Origin: an uncultured Vampirovibrio sp.
Lineage (GTDB): Bacteria; Cyanobacteriota; Vampirovibrionia; Gastranaerophilales; Gastranaerophilaceae
Length of the DNA stretch: 64,000 nt
Assembly (NCBI GenBank): GCA_910577515.1
Contig: CAJTLW010000002.1
Coordinates: 253,952 to 317,951, forward strand
Direction of reading: 5' to 3'
Below, piece by piece: positions 17,615 through 25,853 of the stretch; the first letter of the stretch is position 1, and each line of letters opens with the position of its first letter. The position numbers were made by a program, and so were the translations under genes. Under the pieces are notes generated by a model, which searched no databases, was not told the origin of the DNA, and saw only the letters and a list, made by a program, of their open reading frames with translations.

Positions 17615-17620
17615 TATAAT
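17615..17620 (+). promoter_or_regulatory. -10 box upstream of comEC
   Basis: TATAAT 18 bases before the comEC ATG, with no Shine-Dalgarno between. Transcription would give a leader of about 12 nt. The 199-bp gap from 17440 otherwise shows nothing I can name. Confidence 0.5.
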
Positions 17621-17638
17621 TTTTTCTATAAAACTGTT

Positions 17639-20173
17639 ATGGAAAATAGAATTTCAACTTTAGCGCTGATTACGATCTTTTATACAATTGGTTTGAGTGC
17701 TTTTTATGCAGACTGCCATACCCTTTTTACTTGTTCTGTTGCAGCGGTTTTATTTTTCTTGTGTATCAGGTCAAAATTAAAACCTGGTCTCTGTATTATT
17801 TTGAATTTAATTTTTATTTTTGGTTTTTACAATGCAAAATTTCACAATAAAGAATTTGATACGCTTTCTGCCATAAATTCTGCAAATAACGTAATTGTAA
17901 GGGGAAGGGTGTATTCCATTCCAAGTGTTGCAAAGGAAAAGAAAACCGCCAAATTTTTCCTCGGCGCATATAAGGTAAAAATGTTTGATGAAGATTTTGC
18001 CCCGAATGATACAAAAATTCTTGTTTCAATTCAAAATGATGATGAAAAATATAATGATATTAAAATCGGTGATGTTGTTGAAATAAAGGGTAATTTAAGA
18101 AGCCCGAAAAGTGCTTCAAATCCAAGCGAGTTTGATTATAAAAAATATCTGAAAAATAAAGATACATTTGTAATTCTTTATTCAAACAACAAAGAGTTTA
18201 AAATTTTAAACCATCCGGATATTAAAAATGCCAAAAATAAGCCAAAAGAGCTTTGGTGGAGTATTTTGCAAGGGCTTGATATAACGCGGGATAAAATAAT
18301 TTCTAAACACGGCAAATATATAAAAAGCCCTAATCTTGAGGTATTGGGCGGCATTGTCTTTGGAGATGACGCAGTAAACCCGCCGGATGCTGTTAAACAA
18401 TCTTTTATAAATTCAGGGCTGCTCCATCTTTTGGCAGCTTCCGGCTTGAATGTTGCACTGATTTTTACTATCTGGTGGGTATTAAGCGGATTTTTAAATT
18501 TTTCATACAATGTACGCCTTGCGGCAGGTATAGGAATTATTTTGATTTATACCTTTATGACAGGGTTTCCACCCTCTATTTTAAGGGCGTCTATTATGCT
18601 TATTATAATTTTAATTGGCAAATTAATGTTTAAGGCGGCAGATAATTTTGTTTTAATATTCTTTACAGGTTTTATTATGCTTCTTTTTAACCCAAAACTC
18701 TTAAATGATGTAGGTTTTGAGCTTTCATTTTTAGTCACGGGCGGCCTTATCACCTGTATTGAACCTGTTTGCAGTAAAATAAAGCATATTGATAAAGCTT
18801 ATAAAAAATATTTTTATAAAAAGTTTTCTTCAAAAGATGCAGGTTTTTGGGCAGATTTTTGGGGTACAAAATTTATTCTTGCTTTTATATTTATATTTTC
18901 ACCAATTTCAATTTTAGGAATGGTTTTGGTGCCTTTTGTTGCACAGCTTTGGGCAGCACCATTGCAGATGTATTATTTTAACACCTTTACTCCATACAGT
19001 GTCTTTGCAAATATTGCAGTTTTACCATTTATAGGCATTATAAGTTTTATTGGTTTTGCAAGTTCAATCATAGGGTTAATACCTGTTTTGGGTGATTTTA
19101 TCATAAAAATTTCAAGCTATATCCTAAATCCTTTGATAACGGGGCTTTTATATGTTTCAGAATTTTTCTCAAAACTTCCTTCTTCTGTTATAAAAATGCC
19201 TTCAGGGCAAGTGTTTCAAATTGTTTTATACTATTTTATAATTCTTGCCTTTATTCAATGTATAATTTTCAATTTTAAAAAACGGAAGGCAAATATTGTT
19301 TTTGCAGCCCTTCTTTTTTGCCTTTTGAGTTCAATTTTCTTTAGTGCGGCAAAACAGGTACTGAATAATAATTATGAAATAATTGTATTTGATGTAGGCA
19401 ATGCAGATAATTTTTTACTCAAAACGCCAAAAAATAAATATATTATGATTGATGCTGCAAAATTGCCCTATCGCGGGGTTTCAGGTGCAAAAAGGGTAAC
19501 GCTTGAATACCTTTATGATAAAAATATAAGAACACTTGAATATTTAATTATAACGCACTTTGATAATGACCATTCAGGCGGTGTTGTTGATATTTTGAAA
19601 AATATCAAGGTTAAAAATGTAATTGTGCAAAGAACCACTTGTGATACGGTAAATTCCTGCTCAATATTTGATTATATGAATAAAAATAATGTAAAATACT
19701 CTGTTGCGCAAGATGATAAGGTCATTTTCAAAGAAAAAGAGCTTGAAATTAAAACTTTTGTGCCGGATAATCCAAAAATTAAAAAAGAAGATGATAATGA
19801 AAATTCTGTTATTACGCTTGCAGATTACAAAGGCCATAAAACGCTTTTTATGGGAGATGGCGGTATAAAAGCGTTTAATGCAATAAAAGACGACACACTA
19901 AAGGATATAGATATTTTAAAAGTGGGTCATCATGGGGCAAAAAATGTTGTAAATAAAGAGATTATGCAATATTTGAAGCCAAAATATTCAATAATTTCAA
20001 CCGGTCTAAATCATTACGGTCACCCGAACATTGAAACTTTAAAGCTTCTTGAAAATGCCGGTAGTAAAATATATTCAACAAAAGATAATGGTGCAATAAA
20101 ATTTTCATTTGATAAAAACGGTGTCATAAAAATTTTCACATTTTTTGAAAAAGATAAAAAATTTAAATTCTAA
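17639..20173 (+). CDS. comEC: DNA uptake channel ComEC/Rec2
   Basis: An 844-aa inner membrane protein that carries single-stranded DNA into the cytoplasm during natural transformation. Parts in order: N-terminal membrane helices and DUF4131/OB-like domain (about 1-200), the competence domain with GLLHLLAASGLNVALIF and further helices (about 230-550), and a C-terminal metallo-beta-lactamase-like domain (about 575-840) with THFDNDHSGG and VGHHGAKN. All three parts are full length, so the gene looks functional. A large Gly-rich prepilin-like protein lies elsewhere in the window and could hint at pilus machinery, but no ComEA or pilus motor is here. The end overlaps the convergent helicase gene by four bases. 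Confidence 0.93.
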   Translation: MENRISTLALITIFYTIGLSAFYADCHTLFTCSVAAVLFFLCIRSKLKPGLCIILNLIFIFGFYNAKFHNKEFDTLSAINSANNVIVRGRVYSIPSVAKEKKTAKFFLGAYKVKMFDEDFAPNDTKILVSIQNDDEKYNDIKIGDVVEIKGNLRSPKSASNPSEFDYKKYLKNKDTFVILYSNNKEFKILNHPDIKNAKNKPKELWWSILQGLDITRDKIISKHGKYIKSPNLEVLGGIVFGDDAVNPPDAVKQSFINSGLLHLLAASGLNVALIFTIWWVLSGFLNFSYNVRLAAGIGIILIYTFMTGFPPSILRASIMLIIILIGKLMFKAADNFVLIFFTGFIMLLFNPKLLNDVGFELSFLVTGGLITCIEPVCSKIKHIDKAYKKYFYKKFSSKDAGFWADFWGTKFILAFIFIFSPISILGMVLVPFVAQLWAAPLQMYYFNTFTPYSVFANIAVLPFIGIISFIGFASSIIGLIPVLGDFIIKISSYILNPLITGLLYVSEFFSKLPSSVIKMPSGQVFQIVLYYFIILAFIQCIIFNFKKRKANIVFAALLFCLLSSIFFSAAKQVLNNNYEIIVFDVGNADNFLLKTPKNKYIMIDAAKLPYRGVSGAKRVTLEYLYDKNIRTLEYLIITHFDNDHSGGVVDILKNIKVKNVIVQRTTCDTVNSCSIFDYMNKNNVKYSVAQDDKVIFKEKELEIKTFVPDNPKIKKEDDNENSVITLADYKGHKTLFMGDGGIKAFNAIKDDTLKDIDILKVGHHGAKNVVNKEIMQYLKPKYSIISTGLNHYGHPNIETLKLLENAGSKIYSTKDNGAIKFSFDKNGVIKIFTFFEKDKKFKF

Positions 20174-23100
20174 TCTTTTCTTGCAAGAGAGCAAATCATA
20201 GTGTAAGGGCAATATCCACAGGCTTCTTTGGATGGTGTTGGGTTAAAATTAAGAGCTTTAACATTTTGAACAAAATCTCTAATTTTATTCTCAATTTCAA
20301 TATTATCTTCATCTGTAAGGCTTGCGTTAGAATAATTAAACCCTTTTTCAACGTATAAAAGTGCGCAATCCTCCACCTTTGCTCCAGGGTTTATTTTTTC
20401 ATATAAGTATTTATAAAACCTTAGCTGGTTATGATAATTTTCATCAGGTTTAATTTTTTTAGCGCTTCCTGTTTTAAAATCATAGATGTAAATTTTATCC
20501 CCTGCTTTAATTACTCTGTCTGCAAAGCCCTTAAGGGTGTATCCTTCTTCTTTTAATTCCATAGGAAGCTCGGATGCGATAATATTTTCAAGCGGGGTTT
20601 CAATAAATTTCAAATAATTTTCTTTGAAGACCTCTTCCCCTCTTTTAATGTATTCTGCCCTTTTTTCTTCGTCGCTGAATTCTAAAGAAGCAATTCTTTC
20701 TCTGAAGTATTCTAAAGTTTCATCAAGAGTAGGGTATTGCCCTTTTTCTTTACCCATTCTTGCCATTTTTTCAATGGTGTAATGCACAGCAGAGCCGTAA
20801 GATAAATTATCAACTTCATCAAAATAAACAGGAATATCTAAAATGTTTGAATAATAATATTTTTTCGGGCAGCTTAAATATTCATTCAAAGAAGAAGCGC
20901 TTACCATAATATCATCAGTTCTATGCTTGAGTTCATTTTGAATGTCATCTGAATTTTGATACAAAAGTGAAAGCTTTAATTCATCTGTATAAGTTTCTAA
21001 ATTCATATCAAAGGTTTCTTTTTCACAAATTGAGGGGTTATTTAACATATCAGATGCCAAATATTCACTCATAGCTTGAACATTCATATCATCATCACAA
21101 TTTGAAAAACTCAAATAAAGCCCGTATCTGGAGCGGGTTATTCCGACAAATAAAAGCTTTAATTGCTCTGCTTTCTTGTTTTCATTTTTATCTTCTAAAA
21201 ATTGTGATTTTTGAACAGGAATATCAAGCTCAACAGGTGAGCGTGCTTTTTCCCAAAGTCTAGCCGTTAATTGCGGCAAAAAGACATAATCAAATTCTCT
21301 TCCCTTAGAGCCATGGTATGTTAAAAGCTGCACAGCATCATCTGAATACGGGTTTTTTTCAATTTCCATCTTGATTCCCTGTTTTAAATAGGTGTCAAGA
21401 TGATTGATAAAATCAGGAAGTGTTGCTGTTTTATGAAGCGAAGAATAAGAATAAACTTCAGCAAGAAGCCTTTTTATGGCAGCAAGATTTTCAAACTTAT
21501 CATCTGCCCTGTTTGAAAAATATTCTAAAATTCCCGTTTTTAAAACTACATCATATACAATATTTGAAAGGCTTTTAGATGATTTTTGTTTTTTTAAATT
21601 TATAAAGGTTAAATAAAATTCTTTGATTTTTTTAGAATTTTTAAATACGGTATCCAAGTTTTCTTCAATGTTTTCAAAGAAATTTTTCCCTTTAAGGCGA
21701 TTCAGTTTTAAAAGCTCAAAATAATCCTTTTCATCAATTAAAAAAGGTTCATTAACAAGAAGCCCGAAAAGTTTATCTGCACCAATATATGTGTTATCAA
21801 GACATTTTAAGTAGAAATATGAAATAATAAAGCTTGGAATTTCAAAAACGCTCTTTTGCCTGTTTAATTGGTATGGAATGTTTTTTGCCTTTAAAATTTT
21901 TGCAAAAGGAATTAAAAGATCGTTTCTTTTGGTTAAAATAGCTATCTCTTTTGGGCTAACCCCTTTATTTATAAGGTTTTCAATCTTTTCTATAATTTTA
22001 TTATTTTCTTGCATTGTTTGTGCATAGTAAGAAAAATGTATTTTTTCCTGTTTTTTTATTACATTTTCATTTTTTGCAATAAGTTTTTTATCGATATTGT
22101 GGAGTTTAAATTCAATATCATTTGAAAGGCGTGACCCGTCATTTTTTATAATATCTTCTGCAAAATCAAGCACAAGCTGGCTGGAGCGGTTATTTTCATT
22201 CAGACAGATTACTTTTGTATCAGGGTATTTTTTTAAAAAAGTTTTAAGATTGTCACAGCGCGCCCCTTGAAATGAATAAATTATCTGGTCATCATCCCCT
22301 ACAACAAAAACATTATTTGTTTTAGCACCTTTTGCAATATTAAAAATGAGTTCATTCTGCCCTGAATTGGTATCCTGATATTCATCTACAAGAATATATT
22401 TAAACCCTTTTGAAATTTCTTCTAAAAGCTCATTATCAAAACTTATTGTTTTTAAAACAAGGTTAAGCATATCTGAAAAATCAATCAGGTTATGCTGTTT
22501 AAGGTTTTTCTCATAAAGTTCGTAAATTTCATAAAATTCTTTGGCTTTGCCGAGTTTTTTTTCAAAACTGTCAAATTTTTCTAGAAAGGTTTTTACAAGT
22601 TTTCCTTTTTCTTCCCTTTCTTTGTATTCTTCCTTTAATTCATCAAGGTGTAAAAGCCAATTTGGGTCATTTTGAAAGAAATCGAAATATTCTTCCCTTG
22701 AAACCCTCTCGCGCTTTATAAAATCAATGGCTGAAATTATCTGCCCAACATAATGATATCTGTTATTCCACTTATCTTTTAAAAATTCAACCCCAAATGC
22801 AGTGTGATATTCATCAATACATTCTTTAATAATAGTTTGTTTTGTAATATCATCTACAACTTGAACATTATCCAGAAGTTCAAATTTGCTTGGGAAGCGG
22901 TCAATAATATCTTTGCAGAAACTATGATATGTTGAAACACAAACGCTCATGCTGCTAAGAGAAGAGTTTTCCATAGCGCCTACAAGCCTTGTTTTCATTT
23001 CGCTGCTTGCGGCTTCTGAAAATGTTAAACACAAAATTTCAGAAGGCATTACTCCCGAATTTAACATATTTTTAATGCGTTCGATTAAAGTTGTGGTTTT

Positions 23101-23205
23101 CCCCGTGCCTGGCCCTGCTAAAAGCATAACAGAACCCTGGAGTGTTTCAACTGCCTCTTTTTGTCTTTGGTTTAGGGTTATTTTCTTTTTTAAGGTTTCT
23201 GTCAT
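20170..23205 (-). CDS. UvrD-like helicase fused to RecB/Cas4-type nuclease
   Basis: A 1011-aa protein joining a superfamily 1A helicase and a PD-(D/E)XK nuclease. Helicase motifs: Q-motif TLNQRQKEAVE, Walker A GPGTGKTTTL, motif II VDEYQDTN, motif III VGDDDQIIYSFQGA, motif V LTYHGSKGREFDYV and motif VI LLFVGITRSRYGL. The C-terminal part (about 755-1011) has a Cys in YLSCPKKYYY, nuclease residues in GFADRVI and IYDFKTG, and CGYCPYTMIC at the end; this four-Cys spread is the iron-sulfur staple of AddB, Cas4 and related nucleases. Role: probably end processing or recombination repair, like a single-chain AddAB substitute. The start is six bases after the yebC stop, without a Shine-Dalgarno, so translation is likely coupled. 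Confidence 0.9.
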   Translation of the reverse strand: MTETLKKKITLNQRQKEAVETLQGSVMLLAGPGTGKTTTLIERIKNMLNSGVMPSEILCLTFSEAASSEMKTRLVGAMENSSLSSMSVCVSTYHSFCKDIIDRFPSKFELLDNVQVVDDITKQTIIKECIDEYHTAFGVEFLKDKWNNRYHYVGQIISAIDFIKRERVSREEYFDFFQNDPNWLLHLDELKEEYKEREEKGKLVKTFLEKFDSFEKKLGKAKEFYEIYELYEKNLKQHNLIDFSDMLNLVLKTISFDNELLEEISKGFKYILVDEYQDTNSGQNELIFNIAKGAKTNNVFVVGDDDQIIYSFQGARCDNLKTFLKKYPDTKVICLNENNRSSQLVLDFAEDIIKNDGSRLSNDIEFKLHNIDKKLIAKNENVIKKQEKIHFSYYAQTMQENNKIIEKIENLINKGVSPKEIAILTKRNDLLIPFAKILKAKNIPYQLNRQKSVFEIPSFIISYFYLKCLDNTYIGADKLFGLLVNEPFLIDEKDYFELLKLNRLKGKNFFENIEENLDTVFKNSKKIKEFYLTFINLKKQKSSKSLSNIVYDVVLKTGILEYFSNRADDKFENLAAIKRLLAEVYSYSSLHKTATLPDFINHLDTYLKQGIKMEIEKNPYSDDAVQLLTYHGSKGREFDYVFLPQLTARLWEKARSPVELDIPVQKSQFLEDKNENKKAEQLKLLFVGITRSRYGLYLSFSNCDDDMNVQAMSEYLASDMLNNPSICEKETFDMNLETYTDELKLSLLYQNSDDIQNELKHRTDDIMVSASSLNEYLSCPKKYYYSNILDIPVYFDEVDNLSYGSAVHYTIEKMARMGKEKGQYPTLDETLEYFRERIASLEFSDEEKRAEYIKRGEEVFKENYLKFIETPLENIIASELPMELKEEGYTLKGFADRVIKAGDKIYIYDFKTGSAKKIKPDENYHNQLRFYKYLYEKINPGAKVEDCALLYVEKGFNYSNASLTDEDNIEIENKIRDFVQNVKALNFNPTPSKEACGYCPYTMICSLARKD

Positions 23206-23211
23206 ATATTT

Positions 23212-24003
23212 TTAGATATTTATTGAATTCATTAAATCTTCATCAATATCAAAGTTTGAATAAACGTTTTGAACATCATCATGCTCTTCAAGTTTTTCCA
23301 TTAAAAGAAGAATTTTTCTTGCAATTTCACTATCAGTCACTTCGGTTGAATTGGATGGTATTCTTGTAAGCTCTGCACTTGCTGGCTTTAAGCCTAGTCC
23401 TTCAAAACCTTCAACCGTTTTTTGGAAATTTTCAACAGTTGTTGTTACTTTTATTTCATCTTCTTCTTCATAAACATCTTTTGGTTCAAATTCAAGGCTT
23501 GCTTCTAAAATTTCATCAACCGTGATTTCTTTTGGTTTTTCTTTGCTTTTTTTATCTTCAGCCTCAACTATTTTGTTAAATGTAAGCATTCCTACAGGCT
23601 CGAATATCCAGCCAACGCACCCGTCAGCCCCGAGGTTTCCGCCAAATTTTGTAAAATAGCTTCTTATATCGCCTGCAGTTCTATTCTTATTATCAGTTGC
23701 GGCTTCAATAAATATTGCAACCCCGCCAGCGCCGTATCCTTCATAAGTTAATTCTTCAAAGCTTTCAGAACCGCCGCCGCCTGCACCTTTTTCAATTGCT
23801 CTTTTAATGGTATCATTGGGCAAACCGCCGGCTTTTGCTTTATCAATTGCAGTTCTTAAACGGAAGTTGCCTGCAGGGTCTCCTCCTCCCATTTTTGCTG
23901 CAATAATTATTTCTCTTGAAAATTTGGCAAAATTCACGCCGCGCGCAGCGTCTGCTTTTGCTTTTTTATGTTTAATATTAGCCCACTTTGAATGCCCTGA
24001 CAT
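23212..24003 (-). CDS. yebC: YebC/PmpR family protein
   Basis: A 263-aa member of the YebC/PmpR/TACO1 family, first described as transcription regulators and later linked to translation of proline-rich or otherwise hard sequences. The N-terminus MSGHSKWANIKHKKAKADAA is the family signature and the typical domains follow (RAIEKGAGGG, YEGYGAGGVAIFIEAATDN, GCVGWIFEP). AAAGGA is placed seven bases before the ATG. The C-terminal acidic end is a little longer than usual. It leads an operon with the helicase-nuclease gene six bases downstream and is divergent from the TPR protein gene at 24042. The classical ruvC neighbour is missing here. Confidence 0.95.
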   Translation of the reverse strand: MSGHSKWANIKHKKAKADAARGVNFAKFSREIIIAAKMGGGDPAGNFRLRTAIDKAKAGGLPNDTIKRAIEKGAGGGGSESFEELTYEGYGAGGVAIFIEAATDNKNRTAGDIRSYFTKFGGNLGADGCVGWIFEPVGMLTFNKIVEAEDKKSKEKPKEITVDEILEASLEFEPKDVYEEEDEIKVTTTVENFQKTVEGFEGLGLKPASAELTRIPSNSTEVTDSEIARKILLLMEKLEEHDDVQNVYSNFDIDEDLMNSINI

Positions 24004-24029
24004 ATTATTTCCTTTTTTAATTTTCCTTA

Positions 24030-24035
24030 TATAAT
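24030..24035 (+). promoter_or_regulatory. -10 box of a leaderless-type promoter
   Basis: TATAAT ends six bases before ATG 24042. There is no Shine-Dalgarno. One of eleven starts in the window with this layout. Confidence 0.55.
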
Positions 24036-24041
24036 AATTTT

Positions 24042-24542
24042 ATGGATAAAAAAGAAATAAATCAACAAAAAGATGCAGAACAGCCGCAGGAAATTACAAG
24101 GCTTGATTTTATCAGAAGCATGATAGCTGATTGCAGATATGATGATGCTTTAGAAATGCTTCAAATTGCAACAGAGGATGAACCTGATAATGTAGATTAT
24201 AATTACGAATTAGCCAGAATCTTTATGGAATTGGGTAATTACTCATCTGCGGTTTCTAATTTAGAATTAGTTTTAGAAAAAAATCAGAGTTCCCTGTTAT
24301 ATTTTATGCTTGGTGAAGCCTATCAGGCAGATGGTGAACTCGATAAGGCAATAAGTGCATATTTAAAAGCAAATGCAGTCAATGAAAATTTTCCCTTTGC
24401 GTATAAAAAACTCGGCATGCTTTTTATGGCAAGAGGGGATATGGAAAGTGCTGTTGAATATTTTGAAGACTATTTAAAGCTGGATATAGCTGAAGATGAA
24501 AAGGACAGTGTAGGAAAAATTTTAGAAAGGATTAAAAAATGA
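24042..24542 (+). CDS. TPR-repeat protein (166 aa)
   Basis: A cytoplasmic protein built mostly from tetratricopeptide repeats. After a polar 25-residue start, about three to four TPR units run from residue 28 to the end (for example DALEMLQIATEDEPDNVDYN, ELGNYSSAVSNLELVLEKN, DGELDKAISAYLKANAVN, ARGDMESAVEYFEDYLKLD), with the expected A/G/Y/A/P positions. TPRs bind partner proteins; the partner is unknown. The message appears leaderless (see 24030). The last bases overlap the glutaredoxin start as ATGA, so the two are translationally coupled. A link of this TPR protein to redox or stress control is only suggested by that. Confidence 0.85.
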   Translation: MDKKEINQQKDAEQPQEITRLDFIRSMIADCRYDDALEMLQIATEDEPDNVDYNYELARIFMELGNYSSAVSNLELVLEKNQSSLLYFMLGEAYQADGELDKAISAYLKANAVNENFPFAYKKLGMLFMARGDMESAVEYFEDYLKLDIAEDEKDSVGKILERIKK

Positions 24543-24802
24543 CAGACGCTATGAACGTTGAAATTTACACCCTTGATTACTGCCCTTTTTGTAAGCGTGC
24601 TTTAGCTTTTTTAAACGACCATAATGTTAATTTTACGCAAATTAAAATTGACGGCAATGAAGAAGAGATGAGAAAAAAGCTTGGCGAACAGTTTTGCATA
24701 GAAGGCGATGTTACAGTTCCGCAAATTATCATAAATGGTAAAAGACTTGGCGGATATACAGATTTAATTGCTGCCCATGAAAACGGTACAATTAAATTTT
24801 AA
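24539..24802 (+). CDS. grxC: Glutaredoxin 3-like
   Basis: An 87-aa dithiol glutaredoxin. Active site CPFC lies at residues 15-18 (YTLDYCPFCKRALAFL); the cis-proline loop VTVPQIIINGKRLGGYTDL follows, both diagnostic of GrxC. It reduces disulfides and glutathione mixed disulfides in the cytoplasm. An internal ATG four codons in (MNVEIYTLDYC) is an alternative start, as most homologues start there, but the overlap ATGA at 24539-24542 supports the longer form. A strong terminator follows at 24824. Confidence 0.93.
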   Translation: MTDAMNVEIYTLDYCPFCKRALAFLNDHNVNFTQIKIDGNEEEMRKKLGEQFCIEGDVTVPQIIINGKRLGGYTDLIAAHENGTIKF

Positions 24803-24823
24803 AATAATTTATAACTACAGTTT

Positions 24824-24860
24824 AAAAGCAAGCCCTAATTTTAATTTGGGCTTGCTTTTT
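24824..24860 (+). terminator. Rho-independent terminator after grxC
   Basis: AAAAGCAAGCCC pairs with GGGCTTGCTTTTTT over a 12-base loop. It closes the TPR-grxC operon. Confidence 0.88.
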
Positions 24861-24892
24861 TATAGCCCGCAAGAAAGATGTTAATTATAAAC

Positions 24893-24905
24893 TTTTGTAA
24901 CAAAA
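24893..24905. promoter_or_regulatory. Palindrome TTTTGT-A-ACAAAA
   Basis: A perfect 6+1+6 palindrome in the 187-bp gap before the small ORF at 24990. Close relatives occur before the GGDEF gene (42914-42927), before the LysM/EF-hand gene (near 33871) and before the 793-aa protein gene (57422-57431). Possibly a shared regulator site; tentative. Confidence 0.3.
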
Positions 24906-24989
24906 ACTTATAAAAACATAAAGTTTGATACTCAAAATTCCGATTACATAAATGTCAGCACTTGGGCAAATTAAACAAGGATATTTCAA

Positions 24990-25142
24990 ATGTTAAAGAA
25001 AACATCAAAACCGCAATCTAACAGCTTTAATTGTATTGAAATGATGATTAACGGAGCAAAGAAAAGAAGAATGATGGCTCTTTGTGCAATTAAATCATTA
25101 GATAGTGGTGCAAAGAAAACCAATGTAGTTATGTTTAAATAA
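24990..25142 (+). CDS. Small basic protein (50 aa)
   Basis: A short ORF with AAGGAT eight bases before the ATG. The product is very basic and Met-rich: MLKKTSKPQS at the start, NGAKKRRMMA in the middle, and AKKTNVVMFK at the end, with no acidic cluster and no membrane helix. The repeated GAKK(R/T) motif (NGAKKRR and SGAKKTN) suggests an internal duplication. Nucleic acid binding is a reasonable inference from charge only. It is monocistronic, with a hairpin about 75 bases downstream, and the upstream gap carries a palindrome. The reading frame is short enough that annotation pipelines may skip it. Confidence 0.5.
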   Translation: MLKKTSKPQSNSFNCIEMMINGAKKRRMMALCAIKSLDSGAKKTNVVMFK

Positions 25143-25218
25143 CGTTTGAAAATTCTTTTAAAGACTGACGAAAACACACATTCGCACACAATAAAAACTA
25201 AACATTAACAACAACTGC

Positions 25219-25256
25219 AAGACCGGTTTCTTCAATGAGAAAGAGAAGCCGGTCTT
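25219..25256 (+). terminator. Hairpin, probable terminator of the small ORF
   Basis: AAGACCGG..TTC pairs with GAA.CCGGTCTT, a stem of 11-12 bp with one mismatch and a loop of about 10 bases. The following bases (AATGCATTTT) are only moderately T-rich, so efficiency is uncertain. Confidence 0.5.
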
Positions 25257-25364
25257 AATGCATTTTAGGGTCTTGTTTTTGTGTTATGTGTAAGTTAAAA
25301 TCAAGCTCTGCGCAAAAAAAATACTTTATGGTTTTTAATTTACCAGCAAAAGGAAAGAGAAAAA

Positions 25365-25826
25365 ATGATAAATAAAATTGCATATAATAATACAACTTTT
25401 ACAGGGCATCTTGCAATACAAGCAGGGCAAGGTAAGAGTGTTGATGACATTATATCTAAAATTCCAAATGAAGAAGAAAGAATAATTTTTAAGGAAGAAC
25501 TGGATACTTTTCAAAAAAGAGTTGAAAGCGAAACATCAGATGAATCTAATTTTATCTTAACTTTGGGGCATCGCGAATGGGAAGCAGGAAATACCTTGCC
25601 AAGCGGGCATGGAATTACATTTAATGTGGTTGATACAGGGCGTGAACACAATGATTCTATTTCTGATATTTACCCTATAACAAGAAAAAACGGCAAACCC
25701 TGGAGTATTGGTGCTAAATTTCAAAGCGAAATGAAAGAATTTTTTAATGAACTTAGAAAATCTGTTGTTCAGAGAAGAAATCTTTATGAAGCAAGAGAGA
25801 AAGCCTCTCAAAGAAGGTATCATTAA
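25365..25826 (+). CDS. Hypothetical protein with N-terminal TFTG motif
   Basis: I do not recognise a family. The 153-aa product is hydrophilic, without signal peptide or membrane helices. After MINKIAYNNTTFTGHL comes a helical part (SVDDIISKIPNEEERIIFKEELDTFQK), then a beta-rich middle (FILTLGHREWEAG, ITFNVVDTG) and a basic C-terminal helix. The short motif TFTG ten or so residues from the start is echoed by TPSFKG in the membrane protein at 37857-38990; I have the impression that such motifs are frequent in this lineage, but this needs a proteome check. AAAGGAAAGAG precedes the ATG. Function unknown. Confidence 0.7.
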   Translation: MINKIAYNNTTFTGHLAIQAGQGKSVDDIISKIPNEEERIIFKEELDTFQKRVESETSDESNFILTLGHREWEAGNTLPSGHGITFNVVDTGREHNDSISDIYPITRKNGKPWSIGAKFQSEMKEFFNELRKSVVQRRNLYEAREKASQRRYH

Positions 25827-25833
25827 TTAAAAT

Positions 25834-25853
25834 TTAAAACCGGCCGGTTTTAA
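25834..25853. repeat. Perfect 20-bp palindrome over the stop codon
   Basis: TTAAAACCGG followed by its exact complement CCGGTTTTAA, with no loop. It covers the last five codons and stop of the FtsB-like gene. With an EagI/NaeI-like CCGGCCGG core in AT-rich DNA it is conspicuous; it may be a protein site, a weak bidirectional terminator or chance. Confidence 0.45.
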
